Below, piece after piece: positions 1-12,870 of a DNA stretch of 64,000 nucleotides (its first letter is position 1; each line of letters starts with the position of its first letter). Source of the DNA: Chloranthus sessilifolius (taxonomy: Eukaryota > Streptophyta > Magnoliopsida > Chloranthales > Chloranthaceae); contig JAJIZI010000021.1 of assembly GCA_021018995.1 (NCBI GenBank), positions 366,967 to 430,966 on the forward strand, read 5' to 3'. A program made the position numbers and the translations under genes. The notes below the pieces were generated by a model. It saw only the letters and a program-made list of their open reading frames with translations, made no database searches and was not told where the DNA came from.

Positions 1-161
1 TAGTTTATGACATCAAGTGGTTCGTAGATCCATAAAGACACATTCACTTGGTCATGTACATACAAAAATTGTTCCTTTAGTCATACTTTTGAGCAAAATT
101 TCCATCGAATTACAAGGATCGTGGAGATTCCACGAACACGTTTGTGGTTTACATTGAATTC

Positions 162-569
162 TCACGTCGTTGGAAACAAGGCTGGATATTGTTCTTTCAC
201 ATCGGCCTCTCGTTCCCAAGTAGCCTCTTCTTTTGGATGATTGTTCCACCGAACAAGCACTAAGGGAATCACTTTAGTGCGCAGTACTTGTTCCTTTCGA
301 TCCAAGATTTCCACTGGTTCCTCTATCATGCTCATGTCCTCACACATCTCTATAGGTTGCTTTCGTAATACATGAGACGGATCATTCACGTACTTCCTGA
401 GCATCGATATGTGGAACACGTTATGTACTCGATCAAATAGCGGTGGTAAACCAATGCGATATGCAACTTCTCCTACGCGTCCCAAGATTTCAAATGGTCC
501 AACATAACGTGGACTTAACTTCCCTCTCTTGCCAAATCTCATTACACCTTTCATAGGTGATACTTTCAC
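162..569 (-). pseudogene. integrase C-terminus with chromodomain-like tail
   Basis: One open frame of 135 codons ends with a TGA at 162-164. It has the GPFEILGRVGEVAYRI fold of the integrase C-terminal domain, then the VFHISMLRKY motif, and a tail (EEPVEILDRKEQVLR followed by IPLVLVRWNNHPKEEATWE) that matches chromovirus group II chromodomains. In this family the tail is thought to direct integration to heterochromatin. The piece is offset in frame from the preceding integrase core. Confidence 0.88.
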
Positions 570-1768
570 AAAGCTTCATGTAACAAGTAGTCTAACTTTT
601 CATGTCTACTGCACTGACTTGACCTTTCTACGATTATTCGAGCAGCGGTGGCATTATCTTCAAGTAGTTTTGGTCCTAACACAAAATTTTCACCTGTTTC
701 CTCCCAATTGAGGGGTGATTTGCATCGTCGTCCATACAGAGCTTCATACGGTGCCATGCCAATGCTCGTTTGGAAACTGTTGTTGTATGCGAACTCGAGC
801 ATCGGTAGATAGTGATCCCAGTATCCTTGCATATCAAGCATGCATGCTCTGAGCATGTCTTCTATTACTTGGTTCACTCGTCTCGCCCATCAGTTTGAGG
901 ATGGAAAGCTGAACTAAAGTCTAGTCGTGTTCCCATTCCTTCTTGAAATTTCTTCCAAAACTTGGATGTATATAGTGGGTCACGATCTGAAACTATGCTG
1001 CTTGGAATCCCATGTAATCTTACAATCTCCTTCATGTATAAGTCCGCGATCTTCTCTTTGTATGTAGTATTGTATGGCAAAAAGTGCTGATTTGGTCGAA
1101 TCGGTCTACGACCCAAATGGCATTGTATCTCTTAGCGGGGGTAATCCAACAATGAAGTCCATTGAGATCGATTCCCACTTCCATTCTGGGATTGGTAAAG
1201 GTTGCAATAGTCCAGCAGGATGTCTATGATCAACCTTCACTTGCTGACAAGTCAAACACCGTGACACGTACTCGGCCACGTCTTGCTTCAGTCCTCTCCA
1301 CTAGTAGTTCTTTTTCAAATCTTGGTACATTTTGGTGCTACCAGGATGGATAGCATAATTTGACTTATGGGCTTCATGAAGAATGGTTCGTCTTAGGTCG
1401 GTATTGTCCAGAATGCATAGACGGCCCTTAAACAATAAAGAACCATCTTCTTTTACTGAGAAGTCCGACTTGATGCCTTCACTCACATCTTGATGAATCT
1501 TTGTTAATGCCGGATCTTTCATCTGTAGATCGTGGATATGCTCAAATATCGCTGGCTTTACTGATATGTTAGCCAAAAAGGATCCGGTGGCTTTTAACTC
1601 AATGTTCGCATCGTAGAATGCCAGGTCTTCCAATAATTTCCATCGGTGCATACCCAAAACTAAACAAGCTAACTGAGCTGAACCTTTCCGACTCAATGCA
1701 TCGGCTACTACATTCGCCTTGCCTGGATGGTATTGTATGGAGCAATCGTAATCCTTGAGGAATTCCAT
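566..1768 (-). pseudogene. integrase (HHCC zinc domain and DDE core), broken
   Basis: The end of RNase H (DCSIQYHPGKANVVADALSR) runs into the integrase zinc domain (HEAHKSNYAIHPG), which is then interrupted by a TAG at about 1300, where the family has Trp (NYWW). The two cysteines (CLTCQQVK) and the first catalytic Asp region ([11 protein letters not shown]) follow at about 1140-1290. A frameshift near 1135 and another near 875 break the core. The second Asp region (IVSDRDPLYTS) and the FHPQTDG motif are still visible in 874-1116, and the C-terminal core (LEFAYNNSFQTSIGM) in 566-877. The original role was insertion of cDNA into host chromatin. Confidence 0.9.
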
Positions 1769-3500
1769 CCACTGCTTGTCTCATGTTGAGCTCTTCGTAA
1801 AGCAGTATCGGAGGCTCTTATGATCGGTGAAAATTTCAAAAGTCTCACCATACAAGTAATGTCTCCAAATCTTCAGCGCAAAAATGACTGCTGCTAGTTC
1901 CAAGTCATGAGTCGGGTAATTTTTCTAGTGTTCTTTCAGCTGTCTTGATCCGTAAGCTATCACCTTCTTGTGTTGGTTGAGCACACAACCAAGCCCATTG
2001 TATGACGCGTCGCTGTACACGGCGTATCCTCCACTTCCTGAAGGAATCGCTAGCACTAGAGCCGAAGTGAGTCTCGTTTTGAGTTCTTGAAAACTCTTCT
2101 CGCATGCCTCACTCCACTCAAATCTTGAATCTTTTCGTGTCAGCTTTGTGAGAGGTCCCGATATCTTTGAAAACCCCTCGACGAAACGTCGATAATAGCC
2201 TGCTAAGCCCAGAAAACTTCGGACATCGGCCACTGTCTTTGGCTGCTCCCATTTAACCACTGCTTCTATCTTTGCTGGATCTACAGTGACACCATGTTTT
2301 GAGACAACATGTCCCAAAAAGCTAACTTCTTCCAACCAAAACTCACACTTGCTGAGTTTGGCGTACAATTGGTGTTCACGTAGCGTCTGTAGAGCAATCC
2401 TCAAATGTTCTTCGTGTTCCGTCTTGGATTTGGAGTATATCAAAATATCATCAACAAATACTACGACGGAAGAGTCCAAGTGTGGTTTAAACACTCGGTT
2501 CATCAGATCCATAAACGACACCGGAGCATTCGTCAATCCAAACGGCATCACAAGGAATTCATAGTGTCCATATCGTGTCCGGAAAGCTGTCTTCTGAATG
2601 TCCTCTGCCTTGACTCGCAACTGACGATATCCAGATCTCGGGTCGATCTTGGAAAAATACCTTGCTCCTTGCAGTTGGTCGAATAGATCGTCAATTCTAG
2701 GCAAAGGGTAGCGGTTCTTCACAGTGAGTTTGTTCAATTGTCGATAGTCAATGCATAGCCGCATTGACCCATCCTTCTTCTTGACAAATAAGACCGGTGC
2801 TCCCCATGGAGACACGCTCGGTCTAACAAACCCCTTGTCCATAAGTTCTTGTAGTTGTTCCTTCAACTCCTTCAACTCCTTTAACTCAGCAGGAGCCATT
2901 CTATAAGGCGCTTTCGAAATAGGCTCCGTTCCTGGTGCTAAGTCAATGGCGAATTCTACTTCTCTCTCTGGAGGTAATCCAGGCAATTCCTCCTGAAGCA
3001 CGTTGGCGAAGTCTCGCACAACTGCTATCTCAGAAATGACGTTCTTTTCTTCCTTGTCCTCCTTTAAGAAAGCCAAGTATCCACTGCAACCCTTTCTGAT
3101 CATCTTTTCGGCCCTTACTGCTGAGATCAGTGGCACAGATGACGACCTCACTCCTTGAAACCGAAATGATCTTCTTGTGTTGGGTCTGAAAATGACTACC
3201 TTGTTCTTGCAATCGACGGTTGCACAATGCTGCGCCAACCAGTCCATGCCAAGGATCACATCAAACCCCTGCATGTCTAACAGTATCAACTTTGCTTCCA
3301 ATTCATGCACCTCTAAGTCTCGAACTGCTACAATGATGGATTTGCAAGCTAACTCTGTCACTAACTCTCGGTCGGAATAGACACAGATAGGACGAAATCC
3401 AACGCCTCTGGAACAATCTTCATCTTCTTGGCGAAACGTGGAGTGACGAATGAGTGGGTAGACCCTGGGTCTATCAACACTCGAGCGTCATATCCACCGA
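1740..3500 (-). pseudogene. pol: pol: aspartic protease, reverse transcriptase, RNase H, broken
   Basis: The protease begins near 3490 with the active-site region [10 protein letters not shown] and continues through [11 protein letters not shown] frameshift lies near 3365. Reverse transcriptase follows in one 478-codon open frame (1925-3361), with the palm motif FVDDILIYS in place of YxDD-type variants, which is normal for this group, and the RNase H connection ([12 protein letters not shown]). RNase H is cut by a TAG at about 1925 in the conserved [15 protein letters not shown] region, where Glu is usual, and by a frameshift near 1790. The protein would replicate the element inside cytoplasmic virus-like particles; this copy cannot. 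Confidence 0.92.
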
Positions 3501-4875
3501 AGCATCCTTTTCATATATATTTAAAGTACCTTGGATGACGTCATGCACGTTCCCTGCTTCCTGAGCAGTGACTGCATAGGCTCTCCCCTGAACGATCGGC
3601 TTCCTTGCTTGAATGGGTCGTGGTGCTGCAACTGAAACCGTCTTTCTTTTATCCGTCTCGGGGCAATCCTTGATCAAGTGGCCCACCTTGCCACATCGGA
3701 AACAACCTCTAGTTCCCAATCTACAATCCACTGTTCTATGAGGCTTGCCACACTTGGCACAAGTCTCTCGAGGTGCGGAAGAAACAGTACGAGAACCCTG
3801 TGTGATAGTGGCGCCAGTAGACATGGTAGGGCTCTCATAGCGAAAAGGTCTCCCCGACGCAAGTAATGGAAACCTCTGTTGGTGTTGTTGTTGCACCGGC
3901 CTTCCGAAACCCCCTTGGAACTGTGGTCTCTGATTTTGGGCCATGAACCTCGACTTTTTGTTCACCGGTTTGTAGGTCCCCGTCCTTCCTTGTTCATTTC
4001 CTCCTCTCTGCTGCTCTCTCTGTCTATATCTATTTGTATTCTCCTCTTCAACCACTAGTGCTTTACTCATGACCTCTTCATAGGTCCTCAGCTGAAATGG
4101 AGCTACGCCTCCCCTAACTTCAGGCTTCAAACCTTGCTGAAACCTCTTGGACTTCATCACTTCAGTAGTGACGTAATCCGGAACAAAACGGGCAAGTTGT
4201 AGAAACTCTACCCCATATTCTCTCACTGTCATTCTCCCTTGCACTAACTGTAGAAATTGTATCTCAAGCTGGTTCCTCACCACTTCCGGAAAATATTGTT
4301 TGTTGAACTCCTCAACAAACTCCTCCCAAGTCCAAGGCAACTCTGGGGTCTCCACGAACAGTCCAGTATCCTGATTTCCACCAAGGCCCGACCTCCCCAT
4401 GCAACATGTGAGCGGCCCATCTCACACTCTCGTCTTCCGTGCATGTCAGCACGCTAAAGACTTTCTCCATCTCCATAAGCCGTTCTCGCCGCCATTGTGC
4501 ACTTTGCCCAGAAAATGAAGGAGGTCTCATCCTCCTAAACTCTGTAAAAGATGAGGGTACAGGCGTGGCAGTCCCAGTGGTGTAGGTGGCTATTCTCTTG
4601 GCGTGTCGCAAAGGATGGCTTGTTGTGCCATGGCAGCCATAGTCTCCATAGTGTGCATCATCCTTTGTCGCTCCTCTCTATCTTCTTGTCTTTCTCTCAC
4701 TCTCTTGTTCTCATAGATCTTGATCCTGATCTCGATCCTCTTCATCATGTTGTCTACTACTCGCCTTGGGGCCTCAAGACTCCTAAATGCACTCTATTAG
4801 TAGGAGAGATGTAATCATCTCCACTACGTGAACTCTCTCTTGGCCTCCTTGGTGGCCTCTTCCTCTAGATGACAT
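3500..4875 (-). pseudogene. gag: gag of the chromovirus, with CCHC zinc knuckle, broken
   Basis: Capsid-nucleocapsid protein of the retrotransposon. The likely start is the ATG read from 4875, followed by a basic RG-rich leader (MSSRGRGHQGG). An in-frame stop follows after about 30 codons. The retrotransposon-gag domain is recognisable in 4312-4611 and 3474-4400, which are different frames, so there is a frameshift near 4385. The nucleocapsid carries two cysteine clusters; the second is a canonical CX2CX4HX4C knuckle (CFRCGKVGHLIKDC). A second frameshift near 3500 separates gag from protease. A spacer rich in Gln and Arg lies between capsid and knuckle. Confidence 0.88.
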
Positions 4876-4959
4876 TTGCGGTGCATTTGAAACTAAAGTT
4901 TAGTTAGCGAAGCCCCATATTCGACCAAAAGGGCGATTGTCGAATTTCTAAAAGAAAAT

Positions 4960-4971
4960 GCTTTGATACCA
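4960..4971 (-). promoter_or_regulatory. Primer-binding site, initiator tRNA-Met
   Basis: Read on the minus strand the sequence is TGGTATCAAAGC, directly abutting the TACA end of the LTR. It differs at one position from the complement of the initiator tRNA-Met 3' end (TGGTATCAGAGC). It fixes the LTR boundary at 4972. Confidence 0.9.
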
Positions 4972-5714
4972 TGTATGAAAATTTGGCACCACAGAACCGT
5001 GCCATCACGATCATCTTGACCGTAGTGCCCCTTAGCTAAGCACGAAACATTGGCATATCAAGCATAAAATGAAACAATAAAGGAGGCTGAATTTAAATCT
5101 ATATTAAGTAATTCTCAAAAGGCAGGTTCTACCCTCATGCCTCTGCATGAATGGAGAACCGATCAACCATCGATGATAGCAATCATCACGGATGGATTCG
5201 CCCAAAGAATAATCCCAACTCAATATATACATGGTTTTAAAACAAGGCTTGGCATACCAAGCCGTACCAATCTCTCTCAAAATGCCCTCAAAGTGGCTGT
5301 GAGTCCTCAGAAGAAGTCCTCGGGAGGTGGCTCCAACTCGTCTCCGCAAGGTCAGGCTCACTTTGAGGTCGGCGTCTCTGAAGCCTCGGCATTGCTAGTA
5401 GTGGACACAAGCGTATAGTCTATAGGGTGAGCTACATCCTAGCTCAATAGGGAACAAAACACAGTTGAACATATAAATTATTACTCACATATATTCCATG
5501 ATATGTCATGCGTGATGTGTCTATGCAATTACTGATAAAACAGTTAAAAGTATTACATTTTTACTGGTAGTTTACTCGTGTCTTTTATTTACTCATGAAT
5601 GATGCTGAAAAGGCCTAAAGCAAAACTTAAACTTTCAACTTAAGTAATCCCCGAGCAATATAGCATCGAGCCCCGATGAGATACCTTTCATCATCTATAT
5701 AGACACTTTTAACG

Positions 5715-6705
5715 TATTCCCTGGGAATACAATATAGTACACAAGCCCCTTTCCCCTGGGGATTGGTGGCGGGGTTTCACTTGTCTCAAATCAACACCCC
5801 TGGGGTGTGCTTACTATGTACGGATAAGCCTCCGCACTGGCTTACGGTTTCGCCGCCGTATCGGTCACGGATATCCTGCCATGTCAGTCGTGGATATCCC
5901 GCCACGTCGGTGGGGTACCCTATCAAACCTCAAATAATAAAAATATCGGTGCCTTACATATAGTTATTCACCGTGTAAGTGTGTTATCTTATATCAGTTA
6001 GGCCCTATCAAACATGATTCAATCTTGGATACATCCCTGGGATGTATCCATTTATTTGCATCACACCTGATGCTCTTATATCTTCACTTCATCATCCCCT
6101 GGGGATGGTTCATTATACTTACTCTTATGGATGTCACACACACACACTTTTCACAATTCTTAAGCAATAAAATAATTTGAATTTGAATTCTATATCACTA
6201 CATACATGCTCTTGTAAAATAAAGTACATGTTCAGGGTGTTCCCTACCTCAAGTCTTCATTTGATCAATGCATCAAGGTCCCACGTGGTTCCTTGTGCAT
6301 TAGTTCACACGTACCACCTATGGTACCACATAACATGTGAAACACATCACTAAAGATGCTACAAAGGAGGTCCAAGACCCTCCAAGAATCTTAAAGTCAA
6401 ACTCAAAAGTTAACATAAATTAGCTCAGTCGATTAATCGAACTCCAAAATCGATTAATCGAAAGTCAATATCGATTAATCGATTCTCAAATCGATTAATC
6501 GAGATTTTCATTCGATTAATCGAATCCAAATTCGATTAATCGAAATTCTCTGTTTAGCCAAGTCGATTCTCAATTCGAGCAATCGAGTTCCTAAAATCGA
6601 TTAATCGATCCCAAATCGATTAATCGAAAATTAAAATCGATTAATCGAAATCCCATTTCGATTAGTCGATTTTCCTCAAGTCATTTCCTCCAGTCCCTGG
6701 GGTCC
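5715..6705. repeat. Scattered CCCTGGG palindromes in the LTR
   Basis: Short palindromes of the form CCCTGGG or CCCCTGGGG occur near 5719, 5752, 5800, 6042, 6100 and 6696. A second short repeat, GGATATCC followed by GCCACGT/GCCATGT, occurs twice around 5870-5905. Confidence 0.6.
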
Positions 6706-6866
6706 ACTGGAGGTTCCCAATCGATTAACCGATACCCAAATCGATTAATCGAAATCCAAAGTCGATTAATCGAAATTCAATTCGATTAATCGAGATCGGG
6801 TTTCCTGACTTTTCAACTTCTTGGCCAATTTCGATTAATCGAAACCCAATTCGATTAATCGAAATT
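6427..6866. repeat. Array of 12-bp palindromes TCGATTAATCGA inside the LTR
   Basis: I count fourteen copies of the perfect palindrome core CGATTAATCG, mostly 20-25 bp apart, plus near copies (CGATTAGTCG, CGATTAACCG). Spacer sequences are short and A/T-rich and vary between copies. The array lies roughly 580-1020 bp into the LTR on the element's own strand, upstream of where a promoter would be expected. Confidence 0.95.
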
Positions 6867-7448
6867 GCCAGATTCAGCCCCTTTCGAGCTGTTCTTCCCA
6901 ATCTTTCTCCACACTTTTTCCTCTATTTTTCTAAATCATTATCCTATGATTTAAACCATTTTCAACTGCAATTTAACCTCTACAATTTATGTATTTTATT
7001 CACAAAAAATTACCTTGAATCAATCTCAAATTGATTTCAAATCAAGTGGTTGGAAGGCTAGGGTTCCAGCTTTGCTTCTAGCGGATCCCTTGCGTCGAAT
7101 CCGACGTTTATTGCTCGAATCCCCCTTCCACAACTAGCATTTACTCCTTGCATTAACTATGCTCTCCTTCTCTCTCTCTTCTTTACTTCTCTCTCAACAA
7201 CCAAAGCTATTGGTTTTAGGGTTATTAAACCCTTTTATCTTTCCCCCTAGCTTGTGTGTTGAGCACATGCACCTCAATAGGTGTATGTGACTTCAGATTC
7301 ACAACACACCACATAGCTACACAAACCATCTCATCTCATTCGCTCATCACACTTTATGCTACTATTGAACTCCTAATTGGTCAAACTTGTGACCGATCGG
7401 GCACGGATCCCGAGGTCATAGTTTAGCGTGATTTTTCGGGCTATTACA

Positions 7449-7816
7449 CTTGCGCTAGGCTGAATTACCGTCAATACGGTTGGTAGAATCTAGGGTTTCG
7501 TTCTAATTAACCTTAAATCAAATGCGGATACTAAACATATCGGATTTCACCTATTTAATACATTTTCAGATCTCTTAGTTCTAATACACATTTCGAATTC
7601 AAAGGTGAAGTTCGAAAGTTCTAAAATTTGAGTTCTTATTTGTGTCACAGTTTCGAAGTTCTTAATCATACCATGTCTAACAAAAATTCAGAATTTATGC
7701 TTGAAAATGAAATACTTAGAATAAAATGCAAATAAGTTTTTAGGGTTCCCCTACCTCGACTTTGATTCGGTCTAAGCTCTCACAAAGAGGTCCTCACAGT
7801 GGACTCTTTCTACACA
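7449..7816 (-). mobile_element. Left piece of a second, interrupted LTR (host of CACTA insertion)
   Basis: Sequence between the chromovirus LTR and the CACTA. Its right part (AGGGTTCCCCTACCTC near 7741) resembles a stretch of the first LTR near 6236 in sequence and relative position, and it should have been contiguous with 23803-24829 before the CACTA inserted. Assignment as LTR is inference; no gene is visible. Confidence 0.45.
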
Positions 7817-7829
7817 CACTACGTGAAAA

Positions 7830-8252
7830 TCGACAAAAAATAACGGCCCAAAACCGTTGTAAATGTCATAAGCAACGGTTTTGAGCCGTTGCAAGGGCCG
7901 TTGTTTATAGAGCAGTGATTTTTATAAACAACGGCCCGAAACCGTTGTTTATTTACCAGATAAACCACGGTCTATGTCCGTTGTAAAATAACAACGTTTT
8001 TAAGCCGTTGTTTTAACGAAAAAAGGGTTGTTTCTTCCGAAATCACGGTCTAAATTAGTGGTATATGTAAACGGTGACGAACCGTTGTTAATTTCCTCTA
8101 AGAAACAACGGTAATGGACCGTTGTTTATGGCTGTTACAAAATAACAACAATATTGAGCCGTTGTTCCTAATGGGAAAATGGTTGTTATTTTTATTCCGA
8201 AACCACGACCTAAATCAGTGGTATATGAAAACAACTGTTATGAACCGTTGTT
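7830..8252. repeat. CACTA left subterminal repeats
   Basis: About ten degenerate copies of AACGGnnnnnnACCGTTG and its relatives (for example AACGGTTTTGAGCCGTTG, AACGGCCCGAAACCGTTG) in both orientations. In CACTA elements such arrays bind the small accessory transposase protein. Confidence 0.9.
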
Positions 8253-9162
8253 TTTTTATTTATTTTTTTTTTTTTTAAATGCACAGCTTCTATTTTTTTT
8301 ACTGTAATGAGAGTCATTTTACCTGTTACAAATATTGTCTCAACCACATATCACTCTACAAGGGAAAAAATTCATAATCCATTCAACTAAATGAAAAAAT
8401 AATAAGGCAAAAATAAAATCAATATCGTATTAATACATTCAACACCATCTCATTAAAATATTCAAAAATATTATATTAATACATTCAACATCCTATAAAT
8501 ACATTCAACAGCGTCTTATTCGTGCATGACTCGGGTTGTCAATAAACCCAATGATAGAATTTTAATGTTTCATTGCTTGATACCTTTGATTGAGCACCTT
8601 TCAACTCGTTGTCGAGATGATTTTTCTTTTATGATTTGTTTACCCACTTCTTGTGTGTTTTCAGCTTGCGACTAGCTCCCATACCACGAGTTTTTCTGTC
8701 ATAAAAATAAACTCAGTCACATCAACAAATTTCATAATAAAATGATACTCAAAGTTTGCATGTGTGTTCAAGAAAAAAAAAAGTATGCATAAGAGCGACT
8801 TGCATAAGAATTTTTCCATTAGAATCGTGACTTGTCAGTTAAAATGTAAAATTTGATCATCTATTTCTATGAATACCAGACAATATACTACAAAATTCAA
8901 CTCATTATAACAGATAATAATGGGTCATGTGAAGTTTTTGAACCCATTATAACAATTCAACCCACTAGAATAGCGACTTATCTCTCCCTATATTGGTTCA
9001 TGTGAAGTTTCTGAGTATCAAAGTATTTGGTATAGCTTTATGAGAAGAAAAACTAAAATGAAAACAAAACTAGGTCTGAGAATTGATCACATGATGCTGA
9101 AAAGAAACTAATGAGAATGTAGCAAATATTGCATGAGATGTCAGAACACATAATTGACTTAC

Positions 9163-10622
<1,460 letters not shown>

Positions 10623-11649
10623 CTACCAATTTGCAAGCAAAATTTTAGAGTCTCACTCACAGTTGTTCATTTACTAGCACAATGTATATATGATGGGAGA
10701 CCCATTGTATAACCATTCGATGTAGATCCAATCACTGTCATAGTTCAGATAGGAAAACAAACACAAAAATCGGCAGGACGCCCTGGCCCATGAAACATCA
10801 GCTCAAACTCCAACCATTGAACAAATTGGCAAAAAAAAAGTGAAAAAAAGCAGGTCAGGAAAACCCGATAAGGCCTGGCAAAATAATTTAATACATTAAT
10901 AAAGGCACTCAAATTACCTTTACAACTTATACAAAAACACCAAGTGAAACTTTAGATTCTAAAGACTATAAACAGGACCCATCTTATGGCAACTAGTCTA
11001 TCAGAAACCAAATCCTTGCACCACTTGCAGTTTGGCCGTTGCAACCGAGTTACGTGGCTTTTGAAGTAATAATATTAACGCTCTCGATATCGTTCGCAGT
11101 GTTAGAATCGTTTGGATCTCTCTGTAAGAAAGATAAAAGGAAGATGAGAACAACCCAAACCGCAAACTTACCGGCATCGTAAGGTTATGAGGCATCTTTA
11201 AGCCACTAAATCCGGTCAAAAGCTCTGTTGTGAACTTCGAGGCCCTAAAATCAATGCAAGTCAGCCTTTGATAGGAATCAATGTGTGAATGGCTCTTGGT
11301 AACCTCGGTAGTATTATTTTCCCAGTAAGAATAACCTCTATTTATCCAAATGGGAACCTATCTACTCCATCGAAGAGCTAAGAATCCCTACCTGCTCATT
11401 TGGGTTCTCGGGATTCTGAGGTTGTATTTTTGAAGGCTTTGAAAGATCTCTCGAGGGTCCCTGCAGATTGCACAGATCAGGTGAGAAAACCTTGGTGTTG
11501 GCGTTGTTATAGGAAGAAAACCGGCATTCATTTTGTAACTTCCAAGTCATCTAGCATGCTTGTATTTTTTTCACACAAGGTGCGTAGGCCATGCACCACC
11601 ACAGCATGGTTCATCTATTTTGAACCACCTTAGCACACCTAGTTCATCA

Positions 11650-11775
11650 TTCGAGATGGGGTGGCAGGCCAACATTTTAATTTTTTGATAGGTAAGCTGG
11701 GCTGGAACCTACGACTTTGAGGTTGCAATGTATCAACCTTCCATTATGCTACAAGCGCAAGCCCTGTGGCAAGCC
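11650..11775 (-). mobile_element. tRNA-derived SINE-like fragment
   Basis: On the minus strand a box-A-like TTGTAGCATAATGG is followed about 45 bp later by a box-B-like GTAGGTTCCAGCCC. The spacing fits an internal RNA polymerase III promoter of tRNA origin; no tRNA fold is retained. Confidence 0.4.
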
Positions 11776-12639
11776 AACATTTAGGTTGCACAGCCCAAAA
11801 ATCTTGCTAATTAGCCGTCCATTTGAAGGCAGTTGTGGGCTCTTGATCAGACAGTAGAAATAGTTCAGTGGCAAAATCTTTGGGCTGAATGTAATCTAAA
11901 ATATGGCCATGTATGCCACATGTTATTGCCAAAACTGGTTTGCATATGCAGAATGTTGGTTGCACAGGTAGTGCACCTAATACCGAATTTTTTTTTCAAG
12001 TTGCCACCAAGAAACCGCACCTGGTCAATTTGGTGGAAAGGAGGATTATATATTCCCACCTTTGAAAAATCTCTCAAAGTTCCCTACCCATACACCACAA
12101 TCAAGGGAGATAATAAGTTACATCAAAAGGAGAGCTTTTCATCACATACGAAATTGCTAGGATATCTATGAGAATACCCTTGAATAGATTCTATATTTCA
12201 AATTCCAATTTACTATTATTCCATGGCATCACAAAGAAGAAAGCTAATAGAAGAGCAATAACAAATTGAACAAATGAGTATTGAAAAGTCGCCTTGTATA
12301 GAATCATGACTAAGAAGTTGCAGATATACAAAGAGCTCAAGACTAATTAGATTTTTTATTTTATTTTAATAAGTGAAATTCTTACTTGGTTTATGACAAA
12401 AAAAACAAGTAGAGAGATAAATACAAAAAGAGGAATCCACTTGTCTTCCCAAACAAAGCGGACCAATGGAGATATGCTGAGGGGGTTTGACATACTAATC
12501 CAACCCCTCCCTCCCAGATACGGAGCAACGCTAGCTGTCCTGCCTCATGGCACTCTCCTTCATGTATATAAGGGGGCTCTCGCAAACACAAACTTGTTCA
12601 CAGTTCGGTAAGTCACCTAGACTAGCTCGGACAATTCAC

Positions 12640-12870
12640 ACAGGTTTAACTTTATTCTAAAATATGACAAAAGCTATCCTTGGAGTTATATGAACCCACG
12701 TCTCTCACATTTTCTAGGTAGTGACTAACCAACAAGCTATAGAGGATTTGTTTCTATAAGAATACATCAAATATATGATATTTTTATCTTACAACTCATC
12801 CTACCCCTAGCGAATTGGGTTCATTCAAGAGTGGCAAACCGTGAACCCGAATCTGAACTGACCAAAACAG
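12640..12870 (-). repeat. Dispersed tRNA-like repeat, copy 1
   Basis: Shares the blocks CTACCCCTAGCGAATTGGGTT and an upstream tRNA-like segment (GCTTGTTGGTTAGT and GTGGGTTCA on the minus strand) with copies near 27960-28285 and 50965-51380. It is nested in the CACTA. Confidence 0.55.

Larger units (their letters stand above)
1..7448 (-). mobile_element. Ty3/gypsy chromovirus (Tekay/Del-like), 3' LTR outside window
   Basis: An LTR retrotransposon on the minus strand, seen from its complete 5' LTR (4972-7448) through the primer-binding site (4960-4971), gag (about 3500-4875) and pol (protease, reverse transcriptase, RNase H, integrase, chromodomain-like tail) to the end of the polyprotein at 162. 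The remaining 161 bases should be 3' untranslated region; no polypurine tract or 3' LTR is visible, so the element continues off the left edge. Integrase after RNase H makes it Ty3/gypsy, and the C-terminal tail resembles chromovirus chromodomains. The coding region has several nonsense and frameshift lesions, so this copy is dead. Naming the Tekay/Del lineage is inference from the tail and the long LTR. Confidence 0.9.
4972..7448 (-). mobile_element. 5' LTR of the chromovirus, 2477 bp
   Basis: Bounded on the inside by the primer-binding site and on the outside by TGTAATAGCCCG (minus strand, from 7448). The plus strand reads TGTATG...ATTACA, the usual inverted ends. It contains two unusual repeat systems, an array of TCGATTAATCGA palindromes (6427-6866) and several CCCTGGG palindromes (5719-6700). 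The five bases beyond it are CTTGC; the matching duplication would be outside the window. No convincing protein-coding frame is present. Confidence 0.88.

Noticed and set aside
6427..6866. A CRISPR-like reading of the regularly spaced palindromes
   Set aside because: The repeat unit is 12 bp, spacers are short and irregular, and it lies inside a eukaryotic LTR.
11833..12171. 112-codon plus-strand frame inside the CACTA
   Set aside because: Opposite in strand to every captured exon, no splice signals and no recognisable domain; composition looks like intronic or transposon DNA.
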